Positions 21,533-30,500 of a stretch of 32,609 nucleotides of DNA are shown here, one piece after another; position 1 is the first letter of the stretch, and each line of letters opens with the position of its first letter. Position numbers and translations under genes: made by a program. This stretch comes from Prolixibacteraceae bacterium. GTDB taxonomy: Bacteria; Bacteroidota; Bacteroidia; Bacteroidales; Prolixibacteraceae. The notes under the pieces were generated by a model. It did not search any database. It saw nothing but the letters and a program-made list of their open reading frames with translations, and had not been told where the DNA came from. Location: assembly GCA_003506435.1 (NCBI GenBank), contig DOAQ01000021.1, positions 1-32,609 of the forward strand. The letters are read 5' to 3'.

Positions 21533-22990
21533 ATGAAAACACGGGAATCTATGATAATTAAATCAATTCAGGCAAAATACCTTTTACAGGCATTTTTTAT
21601 GCTTGCATTTTTTGTTGTTTTTACGGCCTGCGATCCGAACGATATTGCCGACGACGATGGCAGTGGTGACATATCTGAAGAAACATTGGTGATAAACGAA
21701 TGGATCGACGGGGTCATGAAAGAAGTTTACCTGTGGAGCAATAAAATTCCATCGACAGTGAATTATAAAAAAGAAGCTGATTCGGAGGAGCTTTTCAATA
21801 AAATGTTATACACCGAAGAAGATCAATGGTCGTGGATTACCGACGACTGGGCTTCGTACCTGAAAGAACTGGAAGGCACTCCTGTTTCAATGGGATATGC
21901 ACCGGCATTTTTTTATAAAGACGAAGTGAGTAAAGAGGTAATCATTATCGTCAAATATGTGTATAAAGGCTCGCCTGCCAATAAAGCAGGATTAAAGCGG
22001 GGTGACATCATCCTGTCGATTAACGGACAGATGCTCAATGATGAAAATTACTACGATTTGTACTCGGGCAATTCCTACACCGTTGGGTTGGGTGCTTATT
22101 CTTCGGCAACGAACACTTTTGCCCTGAATGGAGTAAATGTACCATTAACTGCTGTTAGTTTCAGCGCAGACCCTGTCCTTCATTACGAAGTAAAAGAAAT
22201 TGAAGAGAATAAAATAGGCTATTGGGTATATACTGATTTTACCAGTGGAGTGAATAACAATTTTCTCAAGTCGGTTGATGCAGTAATCGATTCATTTAAA
22301 CAGAGTGCGGTTACCGATGTCATTATCGACCTGCGTTACAATCCGGGAGGAGCTCCAAGTACCGCTGCGTATCTGGCATCGTCGGTTGCGCCTAAATTTG
22401 TGGTTGAAGACAAAAAAGTTTTTCTGAAAATGGTGTACAATAAAAAGTTGCAGGATTATTTTGAGCAAAAAAATGACGATGAAGATCGGTATTATCGATT
22501 CTCTGCCAGTACCGGTAATTTAAATCTCAATAAAATTTATTTTTTGACCACGCAAAGTACAGCTTCTGCCAGCGAAGCTCTTATCACGGGGCTGCAACCG
22601 TATATGAATGTTGTAATGGTTGGGGATACAACCCGCGGAAAATATACGGGTGCATGGGTGTTGCCCGATACCAACGAACCGCCGAAACACAACTGGTGCA
22701 TGGTGCCTATTGTGCTTAAATATTCGAATTCCAGCGGTTTTACAGATTTTAAAGACGGTATTGCCCCCGACATTTATGTGAAAGATTATTTAGTTCCGGC
22801 CTATCCGTTTGGTAATCTAAACGATGAAGTGTTGGCCACGGCCATTGCCCAAATTACAGGAACGCCGGTAAGTATAACAAAATCAGCCAGAAAAAAATCT
22901 GTTTTTAGAGAACTTCATCCGAAAGAAATGGAATTGAAGGGAGCATTTATTGTACCCCGGAAAGAATTGGACTCTGCTGGTCCGGAATAG
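21533..22990 (+). CDS. S41 family peptidase lipoprotein (C-terminal processing protease-like)
   Basis: This 485-residue protein starts with a long hydrophobic signal (YLLQAFFMLAFFVVFTAC) whose Cys33 suggests lipidation, so it acts outside the cytoplasm. A PDZ domain (about 125-190; GSPANKAGLKRGDIILSING) is followed by the tail-specific protease core: VIIDLRYNPGGAP, then TQSTASASEALITGL with the catalytic Ser and RGKYTG with the partner Lys. Such S41 lipoproteins of Bacteroidota are often surface or periplasmic proteases of unknown substrate. The alternative start Met7 changes little. It is separated from birA by 16 nt, which suggests co-transcription. Confidence 0.92.
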   Translation: MKTRESMIIKSIQAKYLLQAFFMLAFFVVFTACDPNDIADDDGSGDISEETLVINEWIDGVMKEVYLWSNKIPSTVNYKKEADSEELFNKMLYTEEDQWSWITDDWASYLKELEGTPVSMGYAPAFFYKDEVSKEVIIIVKYVYKGSPANKAGLKRGDIILSINGQMLNDENYYDLYSGNSYTVGLGAYSSATNTFALNGVNVPLTAVSFSADPVLHYEVKEIEENKIGYWVYTDFTSGVNNNFLKSVDAVIDSFKQSAVTDVIIDLRYNPGGAPSTAAYLASSVAPKFVVEDKKVFLKMVYNKKLQDYFEQKNDDEDRYYRFSASTGNLNLNKIYFLTTQSTASASEALITGLQPYMNVVMVGDTTRGKYTGAWVLPDTNEPPKHNWCMVPIVLKYSNSSGFTDFKDGIAPDIYVKDYLVPAYPFGNLNDEVLATAIAQITGTPVSITKSARKKSVFRELHPKEMELKGAFIVPRKELDSAGPE

Positions 22991-23036
22991 GAATATTTTC
23001 TTAGAATCAATTTCCAAGTTGTCCCTGGATTGCAGA

Positions 23037-24758
23037 TCAATAAACCTTGGCTTTTATATCTTTTATGTATAACTGAAGGTTTGTTTTTCCCCGGAATTCA
23101 TTTTCAGTGATTGAATAACAAATATCGAAAGGCAACCCCTGGCTGATAGCGTCGTAATGTTCAGCCTGATTAAAAGCAATTCCTGAAAAGATGGAAGAAC
23201 TTCCGGTCGGTTCGACCAGATCCAGTTTGAGATGTTCGATATTTTTCCCGACAGGCCGACTGGTACCGTAATCCAGTACATTTTCAGTAAGAAAAACGGG
23301 GAGCATATTGTGGGGGCCGAATGGGGCAAATTGTTTTAAAATCCTGAAAAATTTAGGAGTGATTTCAGAAAGTTGCAGCTTCGAATCAATTTCAACGGCT
23401 TCGATTTGCTGTTTGTCGGTAATCAGGTCTTCAACAATCTCTTCGAAACGTTGAATAAATGCCGGAATATTTTCAATTTTCAGCGTAAGCCCTGCAGCAT
23501 ACATGTGTCCGCCATACGATTCAAGTAGGTCGCTGCATTTGCCAATGGCCTCGTACAGGTCGAAATCTTTTACCGAACGAGCCGATCCGGTAGCCAGACC
23601 ATTCGATTCGGTAAGAATGACCGTGGGTCTGTAAAAATATTCGGTGATACGGGAAGCCACAATTCCTACTACTCCCTTGTGCCAGTCCCGGTTATAGAGC
23701 ACAGTCGATTTTTTATTATTCAGTTCCGGGTTCCGCTCAATCATATCCAGCGCTTCCTGGGTAATGTCGCGGTCGAGCGTTTTTCGTATCTCATTGTACG
23801 AATTGATTTCATCACCCAAACGGTCGGCCTCTTCTTCGCTAGTGATGGTTAAAATTGCCACCGATTTTTTCCCGTGTTCAATTCTTCCGGAAGCATTTAA
23901 ACGGGGGCCAATCTTAAAAACAATGTCGCTGATGGTTATTTCGCTGCCATTTATACCCGAATACCCCATAATGGTTTTCAAGCCAAGGCTTGGATTGCTG
24001 TTCAGTTTTTTCAGGCCGTAATAAGCCAGTACACGGTTTTCACCCGTCACCGGAACAATATCCGAGGCAATACTAACAACAACCAAATCGAGTAGCTCAT
24101 CCAGTTCTGCATAGGGAATTTCATTTTTCAATGAATAAGCCTGCAAAAATTTATACCCAACGCCGCAACCCGAAAGTTCTTTGTACGGGTAACTGCAATC
24201 AGGCCGTTTAGGGTCGAGAACAGCAACCGCATCGGGTATTTCATCATCCGGGTTATGGTGGTCGCATATAATAAAATCGATACCCAGACTTTTAGCGTGT
24301 TTTATTTTCTCAACCGCTTTAATCCCGCAATCCAATACAATTACCAGCGAAACATTTTCTTCGTGAGCATACTGAATACTCTGCGGGGAAATGCCATACC
24401 CTTCGGTATAGCGGTCGGGAATATAGTAATCGAGGTTTTTGATGCGGGAACGCAGGAATTGGTACATCAGAGCAACTGAGGTGGTTCCGTCTACATCATA
24501 ATCGCCGTAAATAAGCACCTTTTCTTCCTGTTTAATAGCCTGTTCCAACCGTTCAACAGCCTTGTCCATATCTTTCATCAGGAAGGGGTTGTGAAGGTCG
24601 GCCATTTTAGGCCTGAAAAAGGCCTGTGCCTCCTGGTAATTGGTAACATTTCGCTGTGCTAAAAGGTTGGCAATAACCATATTAACATCCAATGCAGCAG
24701 ACAGATGCTTAATTATATTGATGTCGCCTTGTCCTTTAAGATTCCAGATTTTGTCCAT
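23037..24758 (-). CDS. recJ: Single-stranded-DNA-specific exonuclease RecJ
   Basis: RecJ degrades single-stranded DNA 5' to 3' in mismatch and recombination repair. I choose the ATG at 24758 (MDKIWNLKGQ), because the longer frame to 24800 would overlap a TATCTTTG promoter box. From here it has 573 residues. DHH-family motifs are clear: YGDYDVDGTTS, CDHHNPDD, LDPKRPDCSYP, then GPRLNASGRIEHG, KGVVGIVASRI and YGGHMYAAGLTL (the GGH motif). The C-terminal OB-fold region ends in KTNLQLYIKDIKAK. It converges on the S41 gene and diverges from lysS. Confidence 0.96.
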   Translation of the reverse strand: MDKIWNLKGQGDINIIKHLSAALDVNMVIANLLAQRNVTNYQEAQAFFRPKMADLHNPFLMKDMDKAVERLEQAIKQEEKVLIYGDYDVDGTTSVALMYQFLRSRIKNLDYYIPDRYTEGYGISPQSIQYAHEENVSLVIVLDCGIKAVEKIKHAKSLGIDFIICDHHNPDDEIPDAVAVLDPKRPDCSYPYKELSGCGVGYKFLQAYSLKNEIPYAELDELLDLVVVSIASDIVPVTGENRVLAYYGLKKLNSNPSLGLKTIMGYSGINGSEITISDIVFKIGPRLNASGRIEHGKKSVAILTITSEEEADRLGDEINSYNEIRKTLDRDITQEALDMIERNPELNNKKSTVLYNRDWHKGVVGIVASRITEYFYRPTVILTESNGLATGSARSVKDFDLYEAIGKCSDLLESYGGHMYAAGLTLKIENIPAFIQRFEEIVEDLITDKQQIEAVEIDSKLQLSEITPKFFRILKQFAPFGPHNMLPVFLTENVLDYGTSRPVGKNIEHLKLDLVEPTGSSSIFSGIAFNQAEHYDAISQGLPFDICYSITENEFRGKTNLQLYIKDIKAKVY

Positions 24759-24797
24759 TCCTTTTGCTCCAGCCAAATATATGGGCCGTGAATTTGT

Positions 24798-24805
24798 CAA
24801 AGATA
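24798..24805 (-). promoter_or_regulatory. Candidate -7 box of recJ
   Basis: TATCTTTG on the minus strand is an exact TAnnTTTG match 40 nt before the chosen recJ start. It supports the internal start and short 5' UTR. A TTTC about 22 nt further upstream is only a partial -33 element. Confidence 0.5.
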
Positions 24806-24996
24806 GGAAATGAGATTCTCTCTGGAAAGTAATTTTAGCAGATTCGTTTATCTTTTGTTAACGTAAAGCTAACAATGACGGGTTAAGATTCATCCTGTCA
24901 AAAACTTAGAATACAGATATTTTTATCAACATTTTTCCATGGATGATTCAGCGGTTTTCGTTTTCACGGGCAAAAAGATTTTATGTAATTCTTTTC

Positions 24997-25004
24997 TATC
25001 TTTG
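24997..25004 (+). promoter_or_regulatory. Candidate -7 box of the lysS-gpsA-pgi operon
   Basis: TATCTTTG on the plus strand is an exact TAnnTTTG match 40 nt before the lysS ATG, in the intergenic region shared with recJ. A clear -33 element is not visible. Confidence 0.55.
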
Positions 25005-25044
25005 CAAAAATTTTTTCGATAGTATAAACTGAAAGTATCGTACC

Positions 25045-26766
25045 ATGAGCATTTCTTCGCTTAGTGAACAAGAGATTATCCGCCGCAACTCGTTGCAAAA
25101 ATTGAGAGAATTAGGCATTGACCCGTATCCTGCTGAAGAATTTAAAGTCAATACAACCACATTCGAAATCAGGGAAAAGTACAGTGTCGAAGAAGGGAAC
25201 TATCAGGATGTGACCCTCGCAGGAAGGCTTATGGGCCAGCGAATTATGGGCAAAGCTTCGTTCGCTGAAATACAGGACCATACCGGAAGGGTTCAGATTT
25301 ATATCAACCGCGATGAAATTTGCCCCGGAGAAGATAAAACTCTATACAATGAAGTTTTCAAAAAACTGCTCGACATTGGCGATATTATCGGGATCAAAGG
25401 CTTTGCATTCACTACCCAGATGGGTGAAAAATCGGTTCATGTAAAAGAACTGAAAGTACTTTGCAAATCGCTTCGCCCACTTCCGGTTGTGAAGGAAAAA
25501 GACGGCGTTACCTACGATGCATTTACCGACCCGGAAATGCGCTACCGCCAGCGTTATGTCGACCTGATCGTGAACCCGCAAGTGAAAGATACGTTTGTGA
25601 AACGCACAAAGATCGTGAACACCATGCGTAATTTTTTCAACGAACAGGGTTATTTCGAAGTTGAAACGCCCATTCTTCAGCCTATACCCGGTGGAGCAAC
25701 AGCTCGTCCGTTTATCACGCACCACAATTCACTCAATATACCGTTGTACCTTCGTATTGCCAACGAATTGTATTTAAAACGCCTGATTGTTGGCGGATTC
25801 GACGGGGTTTACGAATTCTCGAAAGATTTTCGCAACGAAGGAATGGACCGTACCCACAACCCGGAATTTACGGTGTTGGAAATTTATGTGGCGTACAAAG
25901 ATTATCGTTGGATGATGGAATTCACTGAAGAAATGCTAGAGCGCATTGCTGTCGCCCTTTACGGGACCACCAGTGTGCAATTCGGTGATGTGGAGATTGA
26001 TTATAAAAAGCCATACCCGCGCGTCACTATGGCCGAAGCAATAAAAACGCACACAGGGTACGATATTACTGGCAAATCGGAAGACGAGCTACGCGTGATT
26101 TGCGATAAGCTGGGCATTGAAACGACCCCAAGCATGGGCAAAGGCAAACTGATTGATGAGATTTTCGGGGAAAAATGCGAACACCACTACATTCAGCCGA
26201 CTTTCATTACGGATTATCCGATCGAGATGTCGCCGCTAACCAAGAAACACCGCGACAACCCGGAACTAACCGAGCGTTTTGAACTGATGGTAAACGGCAA
26301 AGAGCTGGCTAACTGCTATTCGGAGTTGAACGACCCGATTGATCAGCGCGAACGTTTCGAAGACCAGTTGCGCCTGTCGGAAAAAGGAGACGATGAAGCC
26401 ATGTTCATCGATCAGGATTTCCTGCGCTCGCTGGAATACGGCATGCCGCCAACTTCCGGTTTGGGAATCGGAATCGACCGCCTGACCATGTTCATGACCA
26501 ACAGCCCTTCCATTCAGGATGTATTGTTTTTCCCGCAAATGAAACCGGAGAAAAAACAACTGGTTGATACCAACGAAAAATTCATAGAACTGGGTATTCC
26601 TGAAGAATGGGTTGAGGTGATAAAGCAGATGGGCATTAAAAAAGTAAGCGAATTAAAAGAATTGAAACCCGGCAAATTTTTTAATGATCTGTGTGGCTTC
26701 AATAAAAAGAATAAACAGGGATTGGCCAATCCTTCAATTGACGATGTGAAAAATTGGCTGGCCTGA
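25045..26766 (+). CDS. lysS: Lysyl-tRNA synthetase, class II
   Basis: LysS charges tRNA-Lys. The 573-residue protein has the N-terminal OB-fold anticodon-binding domain (about 55-155; VTLAGRLMGQRIMGKASFAEIQD) and the class II catalytic core with motif 2 FRNEGMDRTHNPEFTVLE and motif 3 GLGIGIDRLTMFMTNSPSIQ. About 65 residues follow the standard end of the core (from VDTNEKFIELGIPEEW), ending in SIDDVKNWLA; such a C-terminal extension is seen in Bacteroidota LysRS and makes the protein longer than the E. coli form. It begins a three-gene run with gpsA and pgi. Confidence 0.96.
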   Translation: MSISSLSEQEIIRRNSLQKLRELGIDPYPAEEFKVNTTTFEIREKYSVEEGNYQDVTLAGRLMGQRIMGKASFAEIQDHTGRVQIYINRDEICPGEDKTLYNEVFKKLLDIGDIIGIKGFAFTTQMGEKSVHVKELKVLCKSLRPLPVVKEKDGVTYDAFTDPEMRYRQRYVDLIVNPQVKDTFVKRTKIVNTMRNFFNEQGYFEVETPILQPIPGGATARPFITHHNSLNIPLYLRIANELYLKRLIVGGFDGVYEFSKDFRNEGMDRTHNPEFTVLEIYVAYKDYRWMMEFTEEMLERIAVALYGTTSVQFGDVEIDYKKPYPRVTMAEAIKTHTGYDITGKSEDELRVICDKLGIETTPSMGKGKLIDEIFGEKCEHHYIQPTFITDYPIEMSPLTKKHRDNPELTERFELMVNGKELANCYSELNDPIDQRERFEDQLRLSEKGDDEAMFIDQDFLRSLEYGMPPTSGLGIGIDRLTMFMTNSPSIQDVLFFPQMKPEKKQLVDTNEKFIELGIPEEWVEVIKQMGIKKVSELKELKPGKFFNDLCGFNKKNKQGLANPSIDDVKNWLA

Positions 26767-26778
26767 TCCTCAAAAAAC

Positions 26779-27774
26779 ATGTTTAGTAATTCAAAAATAG
26801 CGATTATTGGGAGCGGAAGCTGGGCAACGGCATTGGCAAAAATTATTTTGTACAATGTAGAAAGTATCAATTGGTATTTCCGGAATCCTGATAATATTGC
26901 GGCATTCAAAAAGTTTCATCACAATCCGAATTATCTGCGGGACATTGAGTTCGAGACCGAACGCATCAATTTTTTCAATGATATTAACGATGCGGTACGT
27001 GATGCAGATATTGTTGTCCTGACCATCCCTTCGGCCTTTCTGAAAGAAAGCCTGTCGGAACTGACCGTTGATATGAAAGACAAATTTGTGGTTTCTGCCA
27101 TCAAAGGGATTGTGCCGGGTGACAACCTGATTATCGCAGAATATCTGAACCTGTATTTTGGGATTCCGTTGGATCAAATCGGTGTTATTACCGGACCGTG
27201 TCATGCAGAGGAAGTGGCCCTCGAAAAACTTTCGTACCTGACGATTGCCTGTCCCGATGTGAAGAAAGCGCGTGGTTTTGCATTTCGCCTCGAATGCCCG
27301 TTCATCCGCACCCATGTTTCCGACGATATTTATGGCACCGAGTATTCATCGGTACTGAAAAATGTGGTAGCCATTGCCTCGGGTATATGCCACGGGCTGC
27401 GTTACGGCGACAATTTCCAGGCTGTGCTGATCTCAAATGCTATTCAGGAAATAAAACGTTTTGTGGATGCGGTACATCCGATTACCCGCGACATAAAAAG
27501 CTCGGCTTATCTGGGTGACCTGCTGGTAACGGCCTACTCGCAGTTTTCGCGCAACCGCCTGTTCGGCACGATGATTGGCAAAGGCTACTCGGTACGCTCG
27601 GCGCAGCTCGAAATGCACATGATAGCCGAAGGGTATTATGCAGCCAAAACAATCCATGAAATAAATGCTGAATACCACGTGAATATGCCCATTTCCGAAG
27701 CTGTTTACAATATTTTGTACGAGAATATTTCACCCGCTATTGAAATCCGTCTGTTAACCGAAAATTTAAGATAA
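26779..27774 (+). CDS. gpsA: Glycerol-3-phosphate dehydrogenase [NAD(P)+]
   Basis: GpsA reduces dihydroxyacetone phosphate to sn-glycerol-3-phosphate for phospholipid synthesis. The 331-residue cytoplasmic enzyme has an N-terminal Rossmann fold (IAIIGSGSWATALAKI), AIKGIVPGDNL, the ITGPCHAEEVA block and the substrate domain with SSVLKNVVAIASGICHGLRYGDN, whose Lys is the expected catalytic residue. It lies 12 nt after lysS and 5 nt before pgi. Confidence 0.94.
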   Translation: MFSNSKIAIIGSGSWATALAKIILYNVESINWYFRNPDNIAAFKKFHHNPNYLRDIEFETERINFFNDINDAVRDADIVVLTIPSAFLKESLSELTVDMKDKFVVSAIKGIVPGDNLIIAEYLNLYFGIPLDQIGVITGPCHAEEVALEKLSYLTIACPDVKKARGFAFRLECPFIRTHVSDDIYGTEYSSVLKNVVAIASGICHGLRYGDNFQAVLISNAIQEIKRFVDAVHPITRDIKSSAYLGDLLVTAYSQFSRNRLFGTMIGKGYSVRSAQLEMHMIAEGYYAAKTIHEINAEYHVNMPISEAVYNILYENISPAIEIRLLTENLR

Positions 27775-27779
27775 GAACC

Positions 27780-29123
27780 ATGGAAAAGATTTTGTTGAAT
27801 TTTAATAAGACTTTCGATTTCATTTCGAAAGACTCCATCTTTGTGTACAAACAGGAAATAGAAAAGCACAATGCTGCTTTGCATGACAAAACCGGCAAAG
27901 GAAACGACTTTCTGGGCTGGACAAACCTTCCTTCTTCCATTACTGATGCAGAATTGGCCGATATAGAAGCGACAGCCTCTAAAATCAGAAGTAAAAAAAT
28001 CGACCTTTTTGTGGTGATCGGGATTGGTGGTTCGTACCTCGGAGCCAAAGCGGTAATCGATGCCCTGTCGGATAGTTTTGTTGCCATGAAAAATACCGGC
28101 AATCCGTTGGTGGTATTTGCAGGACAAAACATCGGAGAAGATTACTTATACGAACTGCGCGAGTTGTTGCGTGAAAAAGAATATGCAATGGCTGTCATTT
28201 CCAAATCAGGAACGACTACCGAGCCAGCCCTTGCTTTTCGTTTGCTGAAACAGGACATCGAAGATAAATACGGAAAAGAAGAAGCCAAAGAACGCATCAT
28301 TGCCATTACCGATGCAAAACGCGGTGCGCTGAAAACGTTGGCTACTTCGGAAGGTTACAAAACGTATGTGATCCCGGACGACGTGGGTGGCCGTTATTCC
28401 GTTCTGACTCCGGTTGGACTGGTTGCTATTGCCATTGCCGGTTTCGACATTCGCACACTGGTAAAAGGCGCTGTTGATATGGAAGCTGTGACCGGTAAAA
28501 ATGTTCCGTTTGAAGAAAATATTGCAGCTCAGTATGCCGCAGTGCGCAACGAACTGTACCGCAACGGAAAGCTGGTCGAAATTTTTGTGAACTACAACCC
28601 GAAACTTCATTTTTTGGCTGAATGGTGGAAACAGCTTTATGGCGAAAGTGAAGGCAAAGAAGGCAAAGGTATTTTTCCGGCCAGCGTCGATTTTACATCC
28701 GACCTGCATTCGATGGGACAATATATTCAGGAAGGCGAACGCAAATTGTTTGAAACCGTTATTTCGGTTGGCGCTCCCGATCAGGAAGTGGTGATCCCGA
28801 CAGACAAGGATAACCTTGATGGGCTGAACTTTCTGGCCGGCAAGCGGGTGGACGAAGTCAATAAAATGGCCGAACTGGGAACCATGATTGCCCATGTTGA
28901 CGGCGGCGTTCCGAACATTCAGATCGTGATGCCAAAGCTGAACGAATATTTCCTCGGACAACTGATTTATTTTTTCGAGATTGCCTGCGGAATGAGTGGT
29001 TATGTTTTGGGCGTGAACCCATTCGATCAACCCGGGGTGGAAGCATACAAAAAGAACATGTTTGCCCTGCTCGAAAAACCGGGCTACGAAGAAGCAACGA
29101 AAGCAATTAAAGCACGTTTGTAA
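27780..29123 (+). CDS. pgi: Glucose-6-phosphate isomerase
   Basis: Pgi interconverts glucose-6-phosphate and fructose-6-phosphate in glycolysis and gluconeogenesis. The 447 residues match the shorter Bacillus-like class. Visible features are VVIGIGGSYLGAKA, the phosphate-binding ISKSGTTTEPALAFR, the DDVGGRYSVLTPVGL block, the active-site Glu in EWWKQLYGESEGK, and the C-terminal EIACGMSGYVLGVNPFDQPGVEAYK, where QPGVE..K holds the catalytic Lys. It ends the lysS-gpsA-pgi run and is followed by a strong terminator at 29210. Confidence 0.96.
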   Translation: MEKILLNFNKTFDFISKDSIFVYKQEIEKHNAALHDKTGKGNDFLGWTNLPSSITDAELADIEATASKIRSKKIDLFVVIGIGGSYLGAKAVIDALSDSFVAMKNTGNPLVVFAGQNIGEDYLYELRELLREKEYAMAVISKSGTTTEPALAFRLLKQDIEDKYGKEEAKERIIAITDAKRGALKTLATSEGYKTYVIPDDVGGRYSVLTPVGLVAIAIAGFDIRTLVKGAVDMEAVTGKNVPFEENIAAQYAAVRNELYRNGKLVEIFVNYNPKLHFLAEWWKQLYGESEGKEGKGIFPASVDFTSDLHSMGQYIQEGERKLFETVISVGAPDQEVVIPTDKDNLDGLNFLAGKRVDEVNKMAELGTMIAHVDGGVPNIQIVMPKLNEYFLGQLIYFFEIACGMSGYVLGVNPFDQPGVEAYKKNMFALLEKPGYEEATKAIKARL

Positions 29124-29136
29124 TGGCCCCATCCCG

Positions 29137-29160
29137 GCCTTTCCCCAAGGGGAAGGAGGA
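29137..29160. repeat. Short dispersed-type palindrome after pgi
   Basis: CCTTTCCCC and GGGGAAGG form a compact inverted repeat around AA at 29139-29157, with one bulged T. Pyrimidine-rich elements of this kind are common intergenic repeats in Bacteroidota; only one copy is seen here. Confidence 0.4.
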
Positions 29161-29209
29161 AGAAACCGGGAAACAGAGGATAAAAGTTATAAAACAAGAT
29201 ACTTTGAAA

Positions 29210-29250
29210 GAAAGGCTTTCCGAAAGGGAGGCCTTTCATGTTTTATTTTT
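29210..29250 (+). terminator. Intrinsic terminator of the lysS-gpsA-pgi run
   Basis: GAAAGGCTTTCC and GGGAGGCCTTTC form a 12-bp stem (with G-U pairs) capped by a GAAA tetraloop, followed by ATGTTTTATTTTTTTTC. It is one of the best intrinsic terminators in the window. Confidence 0.9.
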
Positions 29251-29334
29251 TTTCGACTTAATTTTTCGACAATATCACAGGCAACATCTCCGAATAACCT
29301 GCTATCCGTACAACTTTTTATACCTCGTACTATT

Positions 29335-30264
29335 TTAATTCCTTAATTTTCTGGCTTTTAATTCCATTGGCAGGATGCAACTGTATACAAATTTATTAAC
29401 CGGAGTGGCAACTCCATATTTCTCTCCGAGCCGGACAATGGTACCATTTTGGTAATCAATTTCCGAAGGGCGGCATTCCCAAACATCTCTTGTAAGTGAT
29501 GAGGTTGAATTGGATGGAAACGAGTCAATGAATGAAACGGATTTATCCACGTAATCAGGTTCTATCTTCACGCCAATTTTTTGAGACAGGGCGTATCCTT
29601 CATTCAGCAAATCAATCATCATCTGTCGGGTTTCATTTAATTCCCGTAATTCTCCGTAGGTCGTTTTTGTTACGGCCAGTAATCCGCTGACACAAATGGA
29701 AATAAATTTTTTCCATAAATCGGATTCAATGTCTTTTGAAACCTGCGAATTGATACCCGCCTGATCAAAAATAGCCTTTAAATCCTGCGTCCTTTCCGAT
29801 TCCGATTTATCAATTTCCCCGAAAACGATCGTTGGCGTAATCCCAAAATGGTTAATTACTCCGGGTGATTCTATCTTGCTGATAATCCGGCATAACCCGC
29901 CGAGAATATTGGAGATGTCAATCGACTCCTTTAATTCCTCAACGGCCAGTACTCCGTTTTGCAGAGGCAGAACAATGCTGCCGGAATAAATAATTGATTT
30001 CAAATCATTTCGGATTTCCTTAATCTGCCATGCCTTGACCCCGAGGAGTATTAAATCAGCCTGTCCGATCTCATGAATCGTAGCGGTTGCATTTAAGTTG
30101 TTTACATGGAAATCACCGAGAATACTTTTTACAGTCAATCCATTGTTACGGATTGCATTTAAGTGTTCCCCTCGTGCCAGGAAAGTCACATCATTTCCGG
30201 CCTGTGCTAATTTTGCTCCGAAGTAGCCGCCAACTCCTCCGGTTCCTATTATTGCGATTTTCAT
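29335..30264 (-). CDS. panE: 2-dehydropantoate 2-reductase (PanE/ApbA family)
   Basis: PanE reduces 2-dehydropantoate to pantoate with NADPH in coenzyme A synthesis. The 309-residue enzyme has the N-terminal dinucleotide-binding motif GTGGVGGYFGAKLAQAG, followed by VTFLARGEHLNAIRNNGL. The central block has LILLGVKAWQ and PLQNGV, with the active-site Lys in LWKKFISI and the C-terminal SSLTRDVWECRPSEIDYQNG. It stands alone, so ketopantoate reductase is the likeliest role, but other ApbA-family reductases share these motifs. Confidence 0.9.
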   Translation of the reverse strand: MKIAIIGTGGVGGYFGAKLAQAGNDVTFLARGEHLNAIRNNGLTVKSILGDFHVNNLNATATIHEIGQADLILLGVKAWQIKEIRNDLKSIIYSGSIVLPLQNGVLAVEELKESIDISNILGGLCRIISKIESPGVINHFGITPTIVFGEIDKSESERTQDLKAIFDQAGINSQVSKDIESDLWKKFISICVSGLLAVTKTTYGELRELNETRQMMIDLLNEGYALSQKIGVKIEPDYVDKSVSFIDSFPSNSTSSLTRDVWECRPSEIDYQNGTIVRLGEKYGVATPVNKFVYSCILPMELKARKLRN

Positions 30265-30461
30265 TTTATCTGTGTTGTTTGTTTAACGTACAGCGAAAGT
30301 TCAACGAAAATCTGGAAAATGCAAATAATATTTGAGAAAGTCGGAAGAAAATAGGATATGGTCATAAATGGTGGTCTGTAATATCATCTGAATTTGAGGC
30401 TGATTCGGATTTGCAACCCGAATTTCTGTTGTACTTCTTTTTTTCGTGATTTCGGTGTAGG

Positions 30462-30498
30462 CCGGAGAAAAAAAAGTCATTCCGGCGAAAGCCGGAAT
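30462..30498 (-). terminator. Intrinsic terminator after the acyl-CoA synthetase
   Basis: ATTCCGGC and GCCGGAAT form an 8-bp stem around a four-base loop (GAAA on the plus strand, TTTC on the minus). On the minus strand it begins 3 nt after the stop codon and is followed by GACTTTTTTTTC. Confidence 0.88.
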
Positions 30499-30500
30499 CT

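Noticed and set aside
28206..29132. Long minus-strand frame of 308 codons opposite pgi
   Set aside because: It is a shadow of the well-supported pgi gene; the residue pattern is rich in His, Phe and Asn with no family signature.
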